From Pholiota molesta (taxonomy: Eukaryota > Basidiomycota > Agaricomycetes > Agaricales > Strophariaceae), in the NCBI GenBank assembly GCA_014925825.1, contig JACGCK010000005.1, forward strand, positions 1,116,001-1,180,000: a stretch of DNA of 64,000 bases, read 5' to 3'. Positions 13,601 to 25,973 of the stretch are shown piece after piece (the stretch's first letter is position 1; each line of letters opens with the position of its first letter). The notes beneath the pieces are model-generated. The model ran no database searches. It was not told where the DNA came from and saw nothing but the letters and a program-made list of their open reading frames with translations. The position numbers and the translations under genes were made by a program.

Positions 13601-14565
13601 TGGCAAGAACCTCGCAGAGAGCGCACAAGATCTTGAGCGGACACGAAAAGCCATTAACGTCCAGCTCGCCGAATTCGATGGCGTGAAAAAGTCACTCATG
13701 CGCGACTTGCAGAATCGTTGCGAAAAGGTAGGTTCCAAGATTTTGGCTGTTAACTTGAACTAACCTTTCTTCCAGGTTGTTGAACTGGAAATTCAGCTAG
13801 ACGAAATGAAAGAACAGTATAGCAATGTGATTCGCAACAGCAACAACAAAGCCCAACAGAAGAAGATGGCTTTCCTGGAACGAAATTTAGAACAGTTAAC
13901 TTTAGTGCAGAAGCAGGTAATACCTTTCTCAAATCCGCAAATTTTCAATTCAATGTTGAGTTCTCAAAATATTCAGCTTGTTGATCAAAATTCCGCTCTC
14001 AAGAAGGAGGCTGGCATTGCAGAAAGGAAACTGCTTGCTCGTAACGAGCGGATCCAGAATCTCGAGGCATTGCTCCAAGACGCTGATCGGAGACTCTCCA
14101 TTCAAAACCAGAAATTCGAGACACAGTTGCAAGCCGTCAAGGAACGTTTAGATCAGGCGCGAGGCAAGTTTTCCCATACATTTATTTGACCCTTGAGCGA
14201 AAACCTAAAAACTGTACAGCGCAAAAAGCAGTAACATCTTCTACCCTGAACTTCGGTCGCATAGCCAAGCCTTTACGCGGCGGCGGAGGTGCCAACAATG
14301 TATCGAGTCCGGTAACATCGACGCCTGCAGGACCTTCTGCGAATCCACTTGCAAGGCTCCAGAATGAGGAAGGGTAAGCATATTTTGTTTTCTATATTTA
14401 TCTGACTCCTAAACGGAATCTACCATTGCGCTTTTGCTGTTATCCAGATCAGGTGAGTAGTTCCTGGCGCTTACATCACTAATAAGCACTGACGACCCTT
14501 TCGAAATGTACTATTCGGAACCAACAGCAGCCAAGCGGGCTTCTTGGTTTTTCAATTCTCGATGA
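10625..14565 (+). CDS. kinA: Conventional kinesin heavy chain (kinesin-1)
   Basis: Kinesin-1 is the dimeric plus-end motor for long-range organelle transport in hyphae. The motor domain starts [12 protein letters not shown] and contains [11 protein letters not shown] (P-loop), [11 protein letters not shown] (switch I), [17 protein letters not shown] (switch II), and [19 protein letters not shown]. Neck, coiled coils and a tail follow. The tail has the autoinhibitory IAK motif in [14 protein letters not shown] and ends [10 protein letters not shown] with TGA at 14563-14565. The gene has many introns. Two exons are very small: 11 nt (10971-10981) and 5 nt (14448-14452). The intron 14164-14219 starts with GC (gcaagt). 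All joins keep the frame. It lies on the opposite strand from the kinesin-5 gene nearby but belongs to a different subfamily, so the pair is not a tandem duplication. Confidence 0.93.
10971..10981 (+). other. 11-nt microexon of kinesin-1
   Basis: The segment CATTGTCAAAG is flanked by an acceptor (cgttatcag) and a donor (gtgcgaaa). Including it joins ...GVKD to [17 protein letters not shown], the invariant motor sequence before the P-loop. Skipping it would lose the frame. Confidence 0.85.
14164..14219 (+). other. GC-AG intron in kinesin-1 tail
   Basis: The donor reads G|gcaagt and the acceptor gtacag|C. Removal of these 56 nt gives [22 protein letters not shown], which matches fungal kinesin-1 tails. 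No GT donor nearby gives an acceptable frame. Confidence 0.8.
14448..14452 (+). other. 5-nt microexon of kinesin-1
   Basis: Five bases, ATCAG, lie between the acceptor ttatccag and the donor gtgagtag. They complete the codons in NEEG-S-A and allow the reading to continue to [12 protein letters not shown]. The next acceptor is a cagcag tandem (NAGNAG), which can add or omit one alanine. Confidence 0.75.
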
Positions 14566-15437
14566 AGGCATGAACTTCACATTCCAATCGTTATCCAGTC
14601 GCACACCGTTTGTATTTTGCATAGCATTTCCCCTTTTCTTATATTAGAAATACATAGTTAACATTCGTCGAATTTCCATTACATTGCAGCTTACAACAAA
14701 ATATAGATGAGAAGTACATTGGACGAATCGGGAAAAGGATTGAATGGCGGCTATTGGAGAAAGATCATGACGATTTGATCGACGCGTTGTGAAGAACCAG
14801 CATAAAGAAGCGCCGGTTTCTCCATGCAAGGTACTAAGCAGTCGGACCAAGGAGTGTCCACTGTCTGGCGGGGACCTTAGAAAACCAAATTGGGATATTG
14901 TCCGGGATGACCAAAGGTGAGCTATGCCAATTTGATCCCTTTGAAACGCGGATAATGATTATTTGTGTCACTGATTTCCATTTTGCAAAGTATTGCCTCC
15001 GTTAGAGTCATTCAACTCCGCGTCCAATATTATTCTACTCAATTTCTTTGGTGGGGGCGCCTAGGAGCGGATGTCCTTTCCACCAAGGGTCACCGGTCAC
15101 CGTCGCTGATTCTTTCTTTATTTCCACGTTCTCAACTTATTGGTCTCTTCTACTAACACCACGGTTCTCAGTCATACTCAGCACGCATAATTTGCAATAC
15201 TATATAGCGCTACACATATTCGGTGAAGTGATAAGTTGGTAAGTCGCGTCGTTACATTTTGCTTCCGCGGCGCGCGTTCTTGCGTTTCCCATTTCTAAGG
15301 GCTCAATTACCCCACATTTTCTAAAGTTCCAACCGTGTTAATGAACTTTTCTTGAATCCTCCTTTCAAATGTAGAGTGATAGCTTTTAACTGACGCCCAG
15401 AACCAACTCAGAATCCCGTTCTTTTACTTTTCCGTCA
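14566..15437. other. Intergenic between kinesin-1 and the PUF gene
   Basis: No supported gene is seen in these 872 bp. The first part is expected to be the kinesin-1 3' UTR. The rest should hold the promoter and a 5' UTR of the downstream gene, with pyrimidine-rich stretches between 15330 and 15440. Confidence 0.5.
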
Positions 15438-17878
15438 ATGTACGAAGCTGATTCTTTCATTCAACAGGAACACACGCATACAATCTTAGTATATTCTTTG
15501 TACCACGACGACATGACTTCCCGCTTCCATCTTCCGCCATCCCCACCAAGAGCGCCGCCTCTATATACGGGAGGGTATCCTACCTTGCCCCCTTTGCAGC
15601 TGCATCCTGGCCAAGTTGACTATATGCAAATGCCAGGCGTAATTCACGACGATCCCCAAAGGCACTTCCAAGGGATCCCCGTTGAAGAGGGCTTACATCC
15701 ACCTTTTCCTCATCTTCCCATCCAATTTAATCCTTATCATCTATCTGATTATAATAATTACTACCCAGCACTACCACTAGAGCCATTCACCGACTACTCT
15801 TTTGCCTTTGATCCATCCCGGCCACATCAAGGAAGACCTCCATTTCCCTTGCCTTTACGAAATGCACCAGTCGACAACCGTTATCACTCGAATAATCAAC
15901 TTGCACATCTCAACCATATTTCAGATGTCGGACCTCAATTTCCCTATGAATATGCTTCTAATCCCCTTCCTCCGCCACGATATTTCTTCCCTTCTTCCCC
16001 TCAAATATTATTCACACCACCAATGCCTCAAGGTCCATCCCCAGGCAATGCAATGAGAAATCATATCCATCATAGAAATGAGGTATGTTTATGCATTCAA
16101 AATTTATTATCAGTGATTTTATCACGCTAAATTCAATGTCTATTTGTATGACAGAATGCCTTGCCGAACAATTTCCATCGACCTTCAGTGTCGCCCAGAA
16201 AATGCTCAGGTCCAAACCCGAGTAGTCAGCCCAAGCGCGTCCCTCGTCACTCACCTCAACCAGCATCAGAGCACACGCCGACAAGTGGAAATATTCGGCT
16301 TGTTCGACGTGTTAATAATCTATCGCATCAACCGCGCAGTCGTCTCTTGGAAGAGTTCAGAAACAGTCGGGATAAGCATTGGGAATTAAAGGTATGTAAT
16401 TTCGCGAGACGTATTTTGGAAACCATCTTAGATCTGACCTATCCACTAGGCTATATTCGGGAATATTGTTGAGTTCAGCGGTGATCAACATGGGTCGCGT
16501 TTCATACAACAAAAGTTAGAAGAGGCTACTAACGAGGACAAGGAGGTGGTCTTCAATGAAATTGTTCCAATTAAAACGGATGATCTCATTCGGGATGTCT
16601 TCGGAAACTATGTATGTGGATGAGAGATTTTTTGAGTGTTCATATCTGAAATATCTGCTACCAGGTTATCCAAAAATTCTTTGAATTCGGAACACCATCG
16701 CAAATTAACATTTTAACAACAGCTATCGAAGACCAAGTCGATAAACTTTCCCTTCAGATTTATGGTTGTCGTGTTGTTCAAAAGGTATGTTATATTGTCA
16801 TAGTTGTACCATTGAATCTCCTTACGCACTCCCTCCTTAGGCACTCGAATTTATATCAGCTGAGCAACAGTCATCTATTATTCGGCGCTTGGAACGTCAT
16901 ATCTTGACCTGTGTAAAAGACGCTCATGGAAACCACGTAAGAACATCGGCTGTCTATTGTACACAAACTTACTAGATTTTCCATAGGTCATGCAAAAGCT
17001 CATCGAGGTTGTAGCCCCCGAACGACTGACTTTCTTGCCTGTTATATGCGACAACATACTCGAACTAGCGACGCATCCGTATGGATGCCGCGTCTTGCAG
17101 AGATGTCTTGAACACCTCCCCAAAGGCTACACTCGGTCACTTTTGGATGCTATACATTGTCATACAGTTGATCTTATGAGAGACCAATATGGTGTAAGTT
17201 TGAATTTACTCATTGGGATATCGAAGCTAACCAACCTTACATGGCTCCTAGAATTATGTCATTCAGTTCATCCTTGAACAAGGACAAGACCATGACAAGG
17301 CAGTTGTCCTTTCGTCTATTCGCGGTAACATAGTTCGACTTGCCCAACACAAGTATGCTTCAAACGTCTGTGAAAAAGCACTCGTGTGCACCGACTCGGA
17401 AAGCCGCTGTATCTTAATTAACGAGATTATGGTTGCGAATCCGTGTGCCTCTAGCGAAAGCCCTATTTTGACTATGGTCAAGGACCAATATGCAAGTGAG
17501 TATAGTACTCATATTCTATATCTTGATCTAAACTGACAACTATGCCTCTGCAAATTTGTACTGCACAGATTATGTTCTCCAGCGTGCTCTAACTCTCTCT
17601 GAAGGCGAACAAAAGGAAGCGTTCTTCAACCAAGTCAAGCCTCTAATTGTTGGCTTGCGAAAATCTACACTAACTTATAGCCGCCCACTCGTATCGAGTG
17701 AGTCACTGTCATTGGCGATAACACAGCCATACTAGTCAGATTACTCACCTTTTTCCCAGTGGAGCGTCTGATGGAGAAATATTTTAATGGACACACCACT
17801 ATCACAGAGTCTGCATACGAAAATTTCCAAACTCCTGTCCTTAAGGAACAGCGAATGGCTCCTCGCCGTAGTCTCTGA
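15438..17878 (+). CDS. Pumilio-family (PUF) RNA-binding protein
   Basis: PUF proteins bind UGUR-containing 3' UTRs through eight helical repeats and lower translation or stability of target mRNAs. The N-terminal third is rich in Pro, His and Tyr and has low complexity. The C-terminal half has the repeat array: [99 protein letters not shown] and QYANYVLQRAL. These are the RNA-recognition triplets (for example HGxxFIQ, NYxxQ, CRxxQ). The protein ends APRRSL with TGA at 17876-17878. Two in-frame starts are possible, 15438 and 15513 ([16 protein letters not shown]). I kept the longer form but the second ATG is equally plausible. The repeats resemble Puf3/Pumilio more than Puf6, but the subfamily is an inference. 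Confidence 0.9.
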
Positions 17879-18580
17879 ACGTTCTGAACATCGATTACCG
17901 CTCTCTAATTAAATAAGCACATATCATATAATCATCTCGTCGACATTGTTCTTATTTGAATCATGAAACCCTTGGTCAAGATATCTTTTCTGCCTAACTA
18001 TTACTTCTTATACTGTTATTTCGCTATTTTTTGCTGATGGATTTTACTACGAACTATATACTTACCGACTACATACTACATAGTCTGCTACTAAACAGCT
18101 ATTTTTGAATTTGCAATTTCTATTTCAATCGTCTATTTGCAACTTTTACAATGGGAGATCCACCTAAACAACTTTCATGCTTCTACAAATCCACGGCGAG
18201 CATATATTTGGGAGTCCCTGTCGTGATTTGTGGACGCTCGATTACTGTTACTATGATTGTCCGAGTCAGTGCACTAAGTTATTGGAAAACCATGAATTAA
18301 TGCCCAGTACAATGTCTTTTCTCTGAAATTAGGTGTTTGAAGTGTATACGGGCGCCATGAAGTGGATTAAACCTTTAAACGAGTTAAGGTCGTACTTGAA
18401 CGGGGTTTGTGGAAGGATAGGCCGTTTGTGACGTGTCTTCTCGGGCCTTGGTGGAATGCTGCAGTGTAAAGCTCACCAAATATCGGCAATTCTAAACACA
18501 TACCAAGTCGGCGCACTTTTCTCCATTACTCCCTAATTTACTTTGCCCATTCATTCCCTATTCTTTGTCCATAGGATACC
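17879..18580. other. Intergenic between the PUF gene and SEC16
   Basis: This AT-rich stretch of 702 bp shows no family-like ORF, RNA gene or repeat. It must include the PUF 3' UTR and the SEC16 promoter. Confidence 0.5.
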
Positions 18581-21500
18581 ATGAACGGCGAGGAAGCCGC
18601 TGCCTCTCTGTTTGGCTCTGAAGACTCAGGATCTGACTTATTCGCAACACTGGGCACAGAAACGACTTCACCCCAGCCTTCTACCGACGACCTATTTTCC
18701 AGTGCCGTGGCGTCTTCGCATACTCAGCAGAACGACACATATGACTTCCTTTCTGATACACAAAGCTATCCTGCATACCAATCCGAATTCCTAGAATACC
18801 CGGAAACACAGACCCACACCGCCCCTGGTGCTACTACTCAGAATGAGTCCACTGAACAGAGGCACTGGGATGAGGGCGAAGGCAACGGCGCAGGATCAGC
18901 ATATCCTTGTAAGCTTCTTGAACCTCTTGCGTATTATCAGTCACAAAATGATTTATAGTATCACCCAATGCTCAACCCATCAAACCTGTTCCCCCGACGA
19001 CTATTGCTTACGACAACTACACCCCTTCCGCGAACTCGATTGGATATACTGGTCGTTCAAGTTACGGTGCATATGATCCGCCCGTTCCAGCGAAGCCGAC
19101 GTCTAGCACACAATCACCCTATAACGCGTATAGTTCAACAGTACCCACAACGTCATACGCAGATCACGGCGCTTACGACTACGCAGTCCCAGCTTCTGCT
19201 ACAACACAGTCGACATATAGCACGTATGTCCTTGCGCCTTCCACAGTGACTGAATCAACGTATGGAACTCAGGACTCCCACGTCGCTACCAATACGCGGT
19301 CGAATTATGGAGCATACGACCCACCTGCCCCTGCTAATCGCACGGATTACAAATTATACGAACCTGCCATTCCAAACACATCGACACAGTCAAACTATCA
19401 ACCATCCGAGCCTTATTCCCACTCTGTAGCGCATTCGAATTACGGAGCATACAATCCTCCAGCCCCTACGCTAACGACACGGTCATATGACTCTTCTACG
19501 GCCTCATATCACAACACCGAGCCTGTTCGTACGGGCTCTCCTCAAAGTAGTGTCAACGCTATCCCACCCGTCTTACCTGTCACCAAGTCCACAGTGACGC
19601 GCCCCAAACTTTCTAATGCGTATGACCCACCTTTTCCTACCACTTTGCCCACTCGACGAGGTAGTCGCCCAGGAACAGTCACAGCACACCAAGCCTACGC
19701 CCAATATCAGAAACCTACAGCGATTAACTATGCTCAGACTGCAGAGGCATTGTCGGCAGACTTGGATAATCATCATGGTCAGTCGGTCATTGCTCACGAA
19801 TCACATCCTCCTGCGAATGGCTATGGCTCGAACACGATTTCCCATCAACGAAATAGTGAAGAGCTACCTCGCGTACCGGACTCGACGAGTTATACTGATT
19901 TGTATGACTACAATGGCGCGAACTTCGTTCATGACGATGTTTCACCCGCAATCGACAGCCGCAAGGAGGCACATTATGTTGATCAGTCACTTGCAGACAA
20001 TAACCATGAAGCAATGTCACTTCAGCATACTGCAGAGGAGTCTGTTGATACTAGAAACGTCATTGAGGAGGTCTTCCCACCATCCCCGCTTCCTATATCT
20101 ATCGAGTCCTTGCCCAATGGCCCACAAGCTCTCTTGGATCCCGGACAACCGAATGTTGCCTCACCTGCATCGATACCTTTGCCGTATTCCCCTCCTATTA
20201 AGGACGCGCACGAGCATGAAAGGATTCCTCTGGCGAGCAGTGGCTCGATTGGCAAAGCTCCGTCCTACCAAAGCCCATATATCCCCCAAGTTGCTCCGAA
20301 AAAGGATGCGACTATAAGCAACGATATCGTCGATCCTTACACTCCTAAAAATACTCATCACGCCAACAATTATATTCCTAGAACATCCTCTCCACTATCC
20401 ACGTACAGCGGACGACCGAGTGATGCTAAAAACTATGAGAATACAGCGGTCAAACCGAATCGTATTAATTCTCCGCCGTATGGCGCCATTTCTAAACCTT
20501 TGGGTGGAATAGCGGTTCCTACGAATCCTTATAACCTGCCGATGAATTCATCGCTCGATGGTCAAAATCGTCAAGCATCCCAGTTGTCCGAGGCAAGGCC
20601 CGGACCCCAAGAACTCCTGATAAAGCATGCTGTTGCTCAGTATGCACCGTCTCCCTCACTTATTGGTGCCAATGATCCTCTATCAAGGACATCTGCCCGC
20701 GCTCCCCTAGTAAACTTTGGATTTGGAGGAAGAATGATCACTTGCTTCCATGGAATGCCAGGTTTGAATGCAGGATTCGATGTCGCATTTTCTTCCAGAA
20801 CAACATCTGAGTTGAAGATTCGGACTCTACATAAACTTCTCCCCGAATCAACTTTGACTGCCACAGAATCATCATATCCTGGTCCTTTATTGGCGGATCC
20901 CGGAACAACGTCTATAAGCCTCGTGCGATCCAACCTCGTAACTCAGACCAAAAACAAGAAAACTTCAGTATTAAACTATCTGGCCAGTCGTATTAGCGAA
21001 ATTCACCAAGGGCTGGGATATTTGTCAGGTTCGGAGGGGCGGAGGGCAGAAAACAAGCTCATACTTGTCAAGCTGTTGACTGTCATGGTTGAAAATGATG
21101 GCCGTCTTTTAGGAACGTATGTATAGATCCTGTGAATCTCATCCCATCCGTGCTAATTATTTGCGATAGCCCTCAAGCAGAAGCAGCCGTACGGTCTACG
21201 CTAGTGCCTCGATTAGAAGGTGCACCTATGATACAAGATGCAGTATCATTGCAAGGTGTTTTTTTTCGCCTTCGTTGTCTGGCCGTTCGTAAACTAACAC
21301 CATATGATATTTTATAGCGTCGTACAAGCTCCCGGTTTCAAATGAAGCACCTATCAGCGTCACTACCTTAAGGCCATCAGCACTTGACAAAATCGAAGAA
21401 CTACTTCTGCAAGGCGACCGTCGTCAGGCATATCAATTTGCAATGGAAGAAAAACTATGGGCTCACGCCATGGTCATTGCCAGTAGCATTGATAAGGAAT

Positions 21501-23914
21501 CTTGGAAAGACGTCGTACATGATTTCCTGCGGACAGAATTAGCTGTTAGAGCTGAACCAGACAATAGCACCTTGGGACCAAATGGGCATTTGTCTACTTC
21601 TCATTCCCATAAGAACAGCCGAGAAAGCTTGAGAGTTGCATATAGCCTGTTCTCGGGACAAGGACCTACTGCTAGTAAGTAAAGTTGCATCCTGTGGTTG
21701 TAAGGTGGCTTATGTTTCTGTAGTTCAGGAATTGGCTCCAGTTAGTCTATTGCAAAGAGGTCTAGGAGGGCACTTCCAACCTCCAACGATGTCTGCGATA
21801 ACCCCACGCACTCCTAATTTCACCCCAATGCCACCAAATTTACCATCCATTCCTGCCGAATCTCTGACCAAGTGGGCAGAAACAGTGGCTATGATGATTA
21901 GTTCGCCGTTGACCCCCGAGACATCATCAGCATTGACAGCGCTTGGTGATCAGCTCCTTGCGACCGATTGGGTAGAAGCAGCTCATGTTTGGTGCGTTTT
22001 CACGTTAGCAATTAAGAACACAAACTCAAATCTTGTGCAGCTACATTTTGTCGCCGCAAACATCATTGGTCGGTGGCCTTGGAAGTCCGTCTGCAAGGGT
22101 GATTCTCGTCGGAGCGAAAAACCCGGCGGATGTTATGAAAGATTCTGATGCGCTGATATTTTCTGAGATTCTCGAGTTTGCCTTGTCGCTTGTTCCAATA
22201 GCCAAAGGACAGGAACCATTCCACGGCATACCTCACTTACAAGCGTATCGATTCATTAAAGCAATCCAGCTTGCTGAGATTGGTCAAATTCAATTGGCAA
22301 ACAGGTAATGCTTCATATTCTGGTATGTATTATACACGCTTACCTATGAATTCATTCAGATATTGCGAGGCTGTCACTACGTCTCTAAGTCATACTTCAC
22401 CCTATACTAATCTTGCACTGTTGGAGCAATTGCAAGGTCTTCAACAACGCCTTTCTGGAGTATTCCCAGGAGACAAGAGCGGTTCTTGGATAGGAGGGAA
22501 ATTGACCAAACCAAGTCTAGATTCAATTGGAGGCTGGCTTGAAGGAAGATTTACGAAGCTGGTGACTGGCGAAAATGAATCAGCACCTTTAGAAAGCGAC
22601 CCCCTCAAGTCCATAGACCAACCTTTCGTGGGGCCGTTTGCCCACTATAGCACCATTTCTTCCAACACTCCGTCGGCTAGATCCTCCCCACAACCACAAC
22701 CACAACCACAACCACCGTCAACCACTTTGAACGCTCCCCCTCAACGTACATCATCCGCGATGGCCACAACGACCCCTTATTCGCAACAAACTTACGTGGA
22801 GAGGTCTTCTTCCGCCATGGGCTATGTCCGACAACGGCCATCGGTACAGACGCAAGGAAGCTCAAATTCTCTTTCCTCTTCGCAGTCTTCTCCGGTTGGA
22901 TTTGGATTGAACAACATTCCCCGTGGCTTGGATCCTTATGCGGCCAAAGCCGAGTCTTTGAGTCCAAATGATGAAACTGAGACGCCTATCCAGGGTTCTT
23001 GGTGGGGATCGTCAAACGATGCAAACGGGGCGAGTAATACTCCAACAGCAGCAACGTTCATGAAAGTGGATGAATCATCCATTCAGGCCAGCAACGAAGG
23101 CTTCATATCGCTCATGGACAATCACTCGTTCTCTGTTGGACCTACCAAGCACGTTTCACCAGCGCCACCAGCTATCAACGAAGATGACGATGACGATTTA
23201 GGACTTGGAAACTCAAAGCCAAAGCCAAAAATTGAACAGGAAGGCACTAGTCCAACGAAAGATGACACTAAATCTACACCTCCCAAAGTAACAACAGGAG
23301 CAGCAGAACCGGCAAAGACTGGTAAGTCCTTTTATCGCTAATCCTTTTCCTCACTTAATTCGTTTCCTAGAAACGCCAGCATCTAGTGGCGGATCTTGGC
23401 TAGGGAGGTGGTTCAAACGAAGCGACTCAACAACCCCTGGTCCTATTAAAGCCAGTCTTGGAGAGGAATCCGCGTTCTATTACGACAAAGAACAAAAGCG
23501 ATGGGTCAATCGCAAGGTTAGTTATTCCAGGCTTTTTATGAATATAAAGTAACTAAAATATCCGTAGGTTGGTGACGACACAACTGCGAAACCCGCTACC
23601 CCTCCACCTCCTCCTTCAAGGGCTCAAACTGCATCTCCTGGCATGACGGATCGAAGCCGCAGCCTCCTGCAAGCGCACCCCCTGCTCGATCTGCATCCGC
23701 GGTCGATCTTAGCGAACCGCCAGTTAAAGCTCCTATGCGCATACGGTCTAACCTGGCACCTCCCATGGAATCGGCCCCTAGCACGCCAACAGGAAGTAGA
23801 TTGAACCCATCAGGACCGCCGCCTCCAATACGACCCAAGTCGCAGGCTACGAAGCGCAACGTGCGTAGTCGTTATGTGGACGTGTTCCAGCAGGAGGGAG
23901 GCGGGGCTGCATAG
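18581..23914 (+). CDS. SEC16: COPII coat assembly protein Sec16, with one apparent frameshift near the 3' end
   Basis: Sec16 is the peripheral scaffold of ER exit sites that binds Sec23, Sec24, Sec13 and Sar1. The N-terminal half is disordered and contains a degenerate repeat of the form YGAYDPPxPA (about 19055-19470). The central conserved domain starts at [18 protein letters not shown] (about 20700). It continues through [16 protein letters not shown] and the ACE1-like helical block with [20 protein letters not shown] and [11 protein letters not shown]. Near the end are [13 protein letters not shown] and [15 protein letters not shown]. The expected C terminus, [11 protein letters not shown], is present and ends at TAG 23912-23914, but in a different frame from [15 protein letters not shown] just before it. 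One base is missing near 23648, or an alternative acceptor at 23620 is used. Confidence 0.9.
19055..19470 (+). repeat. Degenerate YGAYDPP repeat region in Sec16
   Basis: Within the SEC16 coding sequence the peptide [22 protein letters not shown] and [11 protein letters not shown] recurs, with weaker copies ([19 protein letters not shown]) between. It is an imperfect protein-level repeat, not an exact DNA repeat. Confidence 0.7.
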
Positions 23915-24072
23915 GTATTATGCAACAAAAGATACTATTTCTATTTACTCCCTTATTGTTATCAATTATATCAACCTCGGATTCTGCATTCATGATTTTA
24001 CCCATAGTTATTTTCCACCTCATGATCATTCTCAAATTTATTGGACTCATACAAAATTCCAATCTGTTATTT

Positions 24073-25299
24073 TTACAAGAACAGTTTGAAGGGGTATCCT
24101 GAACAATGATACGACAATGAGTAAGATGGAAACTGAATCCTTGTGTAGATGCTCACCTCGGTTTTTGACTCTGAAGAGAGATACCAAAACAGAATAAATA
24201 ATCATTAGGACCCCAGTCCATAAATAAACTTGCAAGCGCTGTCTTTGTGGCGATGACTGAAGAGGTACGACTAGAATCAACATGAGGAAAGCGAAGGACA
24301 AGAGCCCATCTAAGATTATGGTCAGCACTCCTGCAGTAAACAGATCGTTGTAAGACGCGCACAGATAAAGGCTACAACTTGGACTTCTTGCCCAAATTGG
24401 TTCTGATAACCAGCAGCGATCCAGTTGCCATCCCCGCCGTTATAGGGTACACCCCGGATGCGAGTGAACATATAACCAGATGTCATGACAAGAGATGTAA
24501 TGACTGTTACGACTGCCCAAGACCATCTGTTTTGTACAATGGGTGAGATGAATCGGAGAAGAAGCGCAGCGCTCATAACGCCGATGGAAATGGTGATCCA
24601 TCGAACCCAGTCAACGGGCTCTTTGTAAGGAATGTCAATGGGGGTATGTTTTGAAAGGAAGGATGCAAGAGGCGCCGCGTCAAAGCCTCTGCAGAGGAAA
24701 TGTATTAATGAGATCGTTCATGCATTTGATTTGGAAAGACATACTCTGAAAAGTCATATTTAACTGGAGAAAGGTTACCATTCTTAGGTCTGCGAGGACC
24801 TTCCGCAGCGGGGTGGTTGAAGACGATGGGTGCAGACGCGATGCCAAGCTTGGGGAGAAACTACGTCAGACATGGAAGGCGTCGCTATGAGCATGTATTG
24901 ACCTTTTGGAATACGGTTGGTCCGTCATCAAAATCCAACGTGGCAAAGAAATGGTCGTTCTTTGTGGCGACGGGAACCTTCGCCCAAGCTCTAGCGACTG
25001 CATTCCATGCGGGTTCGAACTCTCTGAATATGAAGATCAGAAATTGGACTTGTGTTGTTCGTGTATCAAGGGCCTAACTTGCAAGGGCCACACCGACGTC
25101 TCGTGTCCAGCGCGGTAAGTTGAATCGATGCGGACCAGGTGCGTTTGGGAGATGTTAGCAAATCGTATGTCTCTGTGTTGAGCTTGATGACCCCATTTCC
25201 GGCAGACGCCAAAAGGGCGAGTTGTTCTTGAGGGGTTGCGGCAAGAGAAAGGGGAAGGGAAAGCAGGGCGCAAAGGCCGGCGAACAGGAAGCTTTTCAT
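24073..25299 (-). CDS. OST3: Oligosaccharyltransferase subunit Ost3/Ost6 (TUSC3/MAGT1 family)
   Basis: This is the thioredoxin-fold subunit of the ER oligosaccharyltransferase, which assists N-glycosylation by holding substrate cysteines. A signal peptide (MKSFLFAGLCALLSLPLSLA) is followed by a lumenal thioredoxin-like domain with RTWSASIQLTALD and a CGPC redox motif. The next exon reads EFEPAWNAVARAWAK...FFATLDFDDGPTVFQK. Four membrane segments follow, with the family hallmark FTRIRGVPY and GGYQNQFG-like AAGYQNQFGQEVQ. The last exon ends RGYPFKLFL with TAA at 24073-24075. The CxxC here is identical to the thioredoxin active site. The gene is convergent with SEC16 (158 bp apart) and divergent from PIK1. 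Confidence 0.93.
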
Positions 25300-25412
25300 T
25301 GTGAGCAGCCTGGCAAGCGTGTAGGTGGTCGGGGTTGTAGAGAGGACGTGTCAGTGGAGGTGAGAACAGCAGTGAATCACATGATGCGGAGGAAGCGTCC
25401 TGTGCATTGCTC

Positions 25413-25514
25413 GGTGCAGCCTAGGCCGATGTCCGACCTGCCTATGAAGATAAATCTGTCGATAGACAGGCCGGTATTTCTGAGTTTGAATCCCTGTAGC
25501 GCGCATTTCCCACG
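25413..25514 (+). repeat. Left arm of a long inverted repeat (MITE-like segment)
   Basis: This arm matches the reverse complement of 25974-26070 over about 100 bp with an estimated 75-80% identity by eye. Shared blocks include CTATGAA, CGATAGA, TTTCTGAGTTT, AATCC and an uninterrupted GCGCATTTCCCACG. It lies 114 bp upstream of the OST3 start codon. Confidence 0.75.
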
Positions 25515-25950
25515 GGAATTTGGCAGAGAAGGCCAAATCCGGCTACGTCGATTCTGACCGCCCCTAATGGAGTGACGCTCTCTGTATCAAGCAGTGTCGA
25601 AAAGCCAGGTTCGCCACTTCCCTTCAACTCTCTGATTAAAGCGTTGGTGGAGACAATGCATCCCAACATTGTCTATGCATTGCTGGACCAGAAACATTCC
25701 ATATATCAGAAATCAGATGAAAATTAGCAAAAGCAGGCTCTAAGCCAGAATGGTACATTACAATGCAGATGTACTTCCAAATACTAGCTCTGGGCTCTGA
25801 TGTTCTACTATGAGTAGTACCACTACTTAAGTCTATGAATCCTAATTTTGAGAGACATTACCACAGCGCTTGCAGCAGAATCGTACTATTTACGGGGTCA
25901 CACCTGTGACTTAGACCACGTGAGCTATTAGGGAGGTCAAATTCCGCGCA

Positions 25951-25970
25951 AACGTCCACTTTTGGACGTT
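25951..25970. repeat. Perfect 8-bp hairpin beside the right arm
   Basis: AACGTCCA and TGGACGTT flank a 4-nt loop. A second, outer palindromic pair, CCGCGCA and TGCGCGG, brackets this hairpin and part of the right arm. Both are exact. Confidence 0.8.
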
Positions 25971-25973
25971 GCT

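Noticed and set aside
5422..14565. Tandem duplication of kinesin genes
   Set aside because: One is kinesin-5 with a BimC box and the other is kinesin-1 with an IAK tail; they are ancient separate subfamilies that happen to be neighbours.
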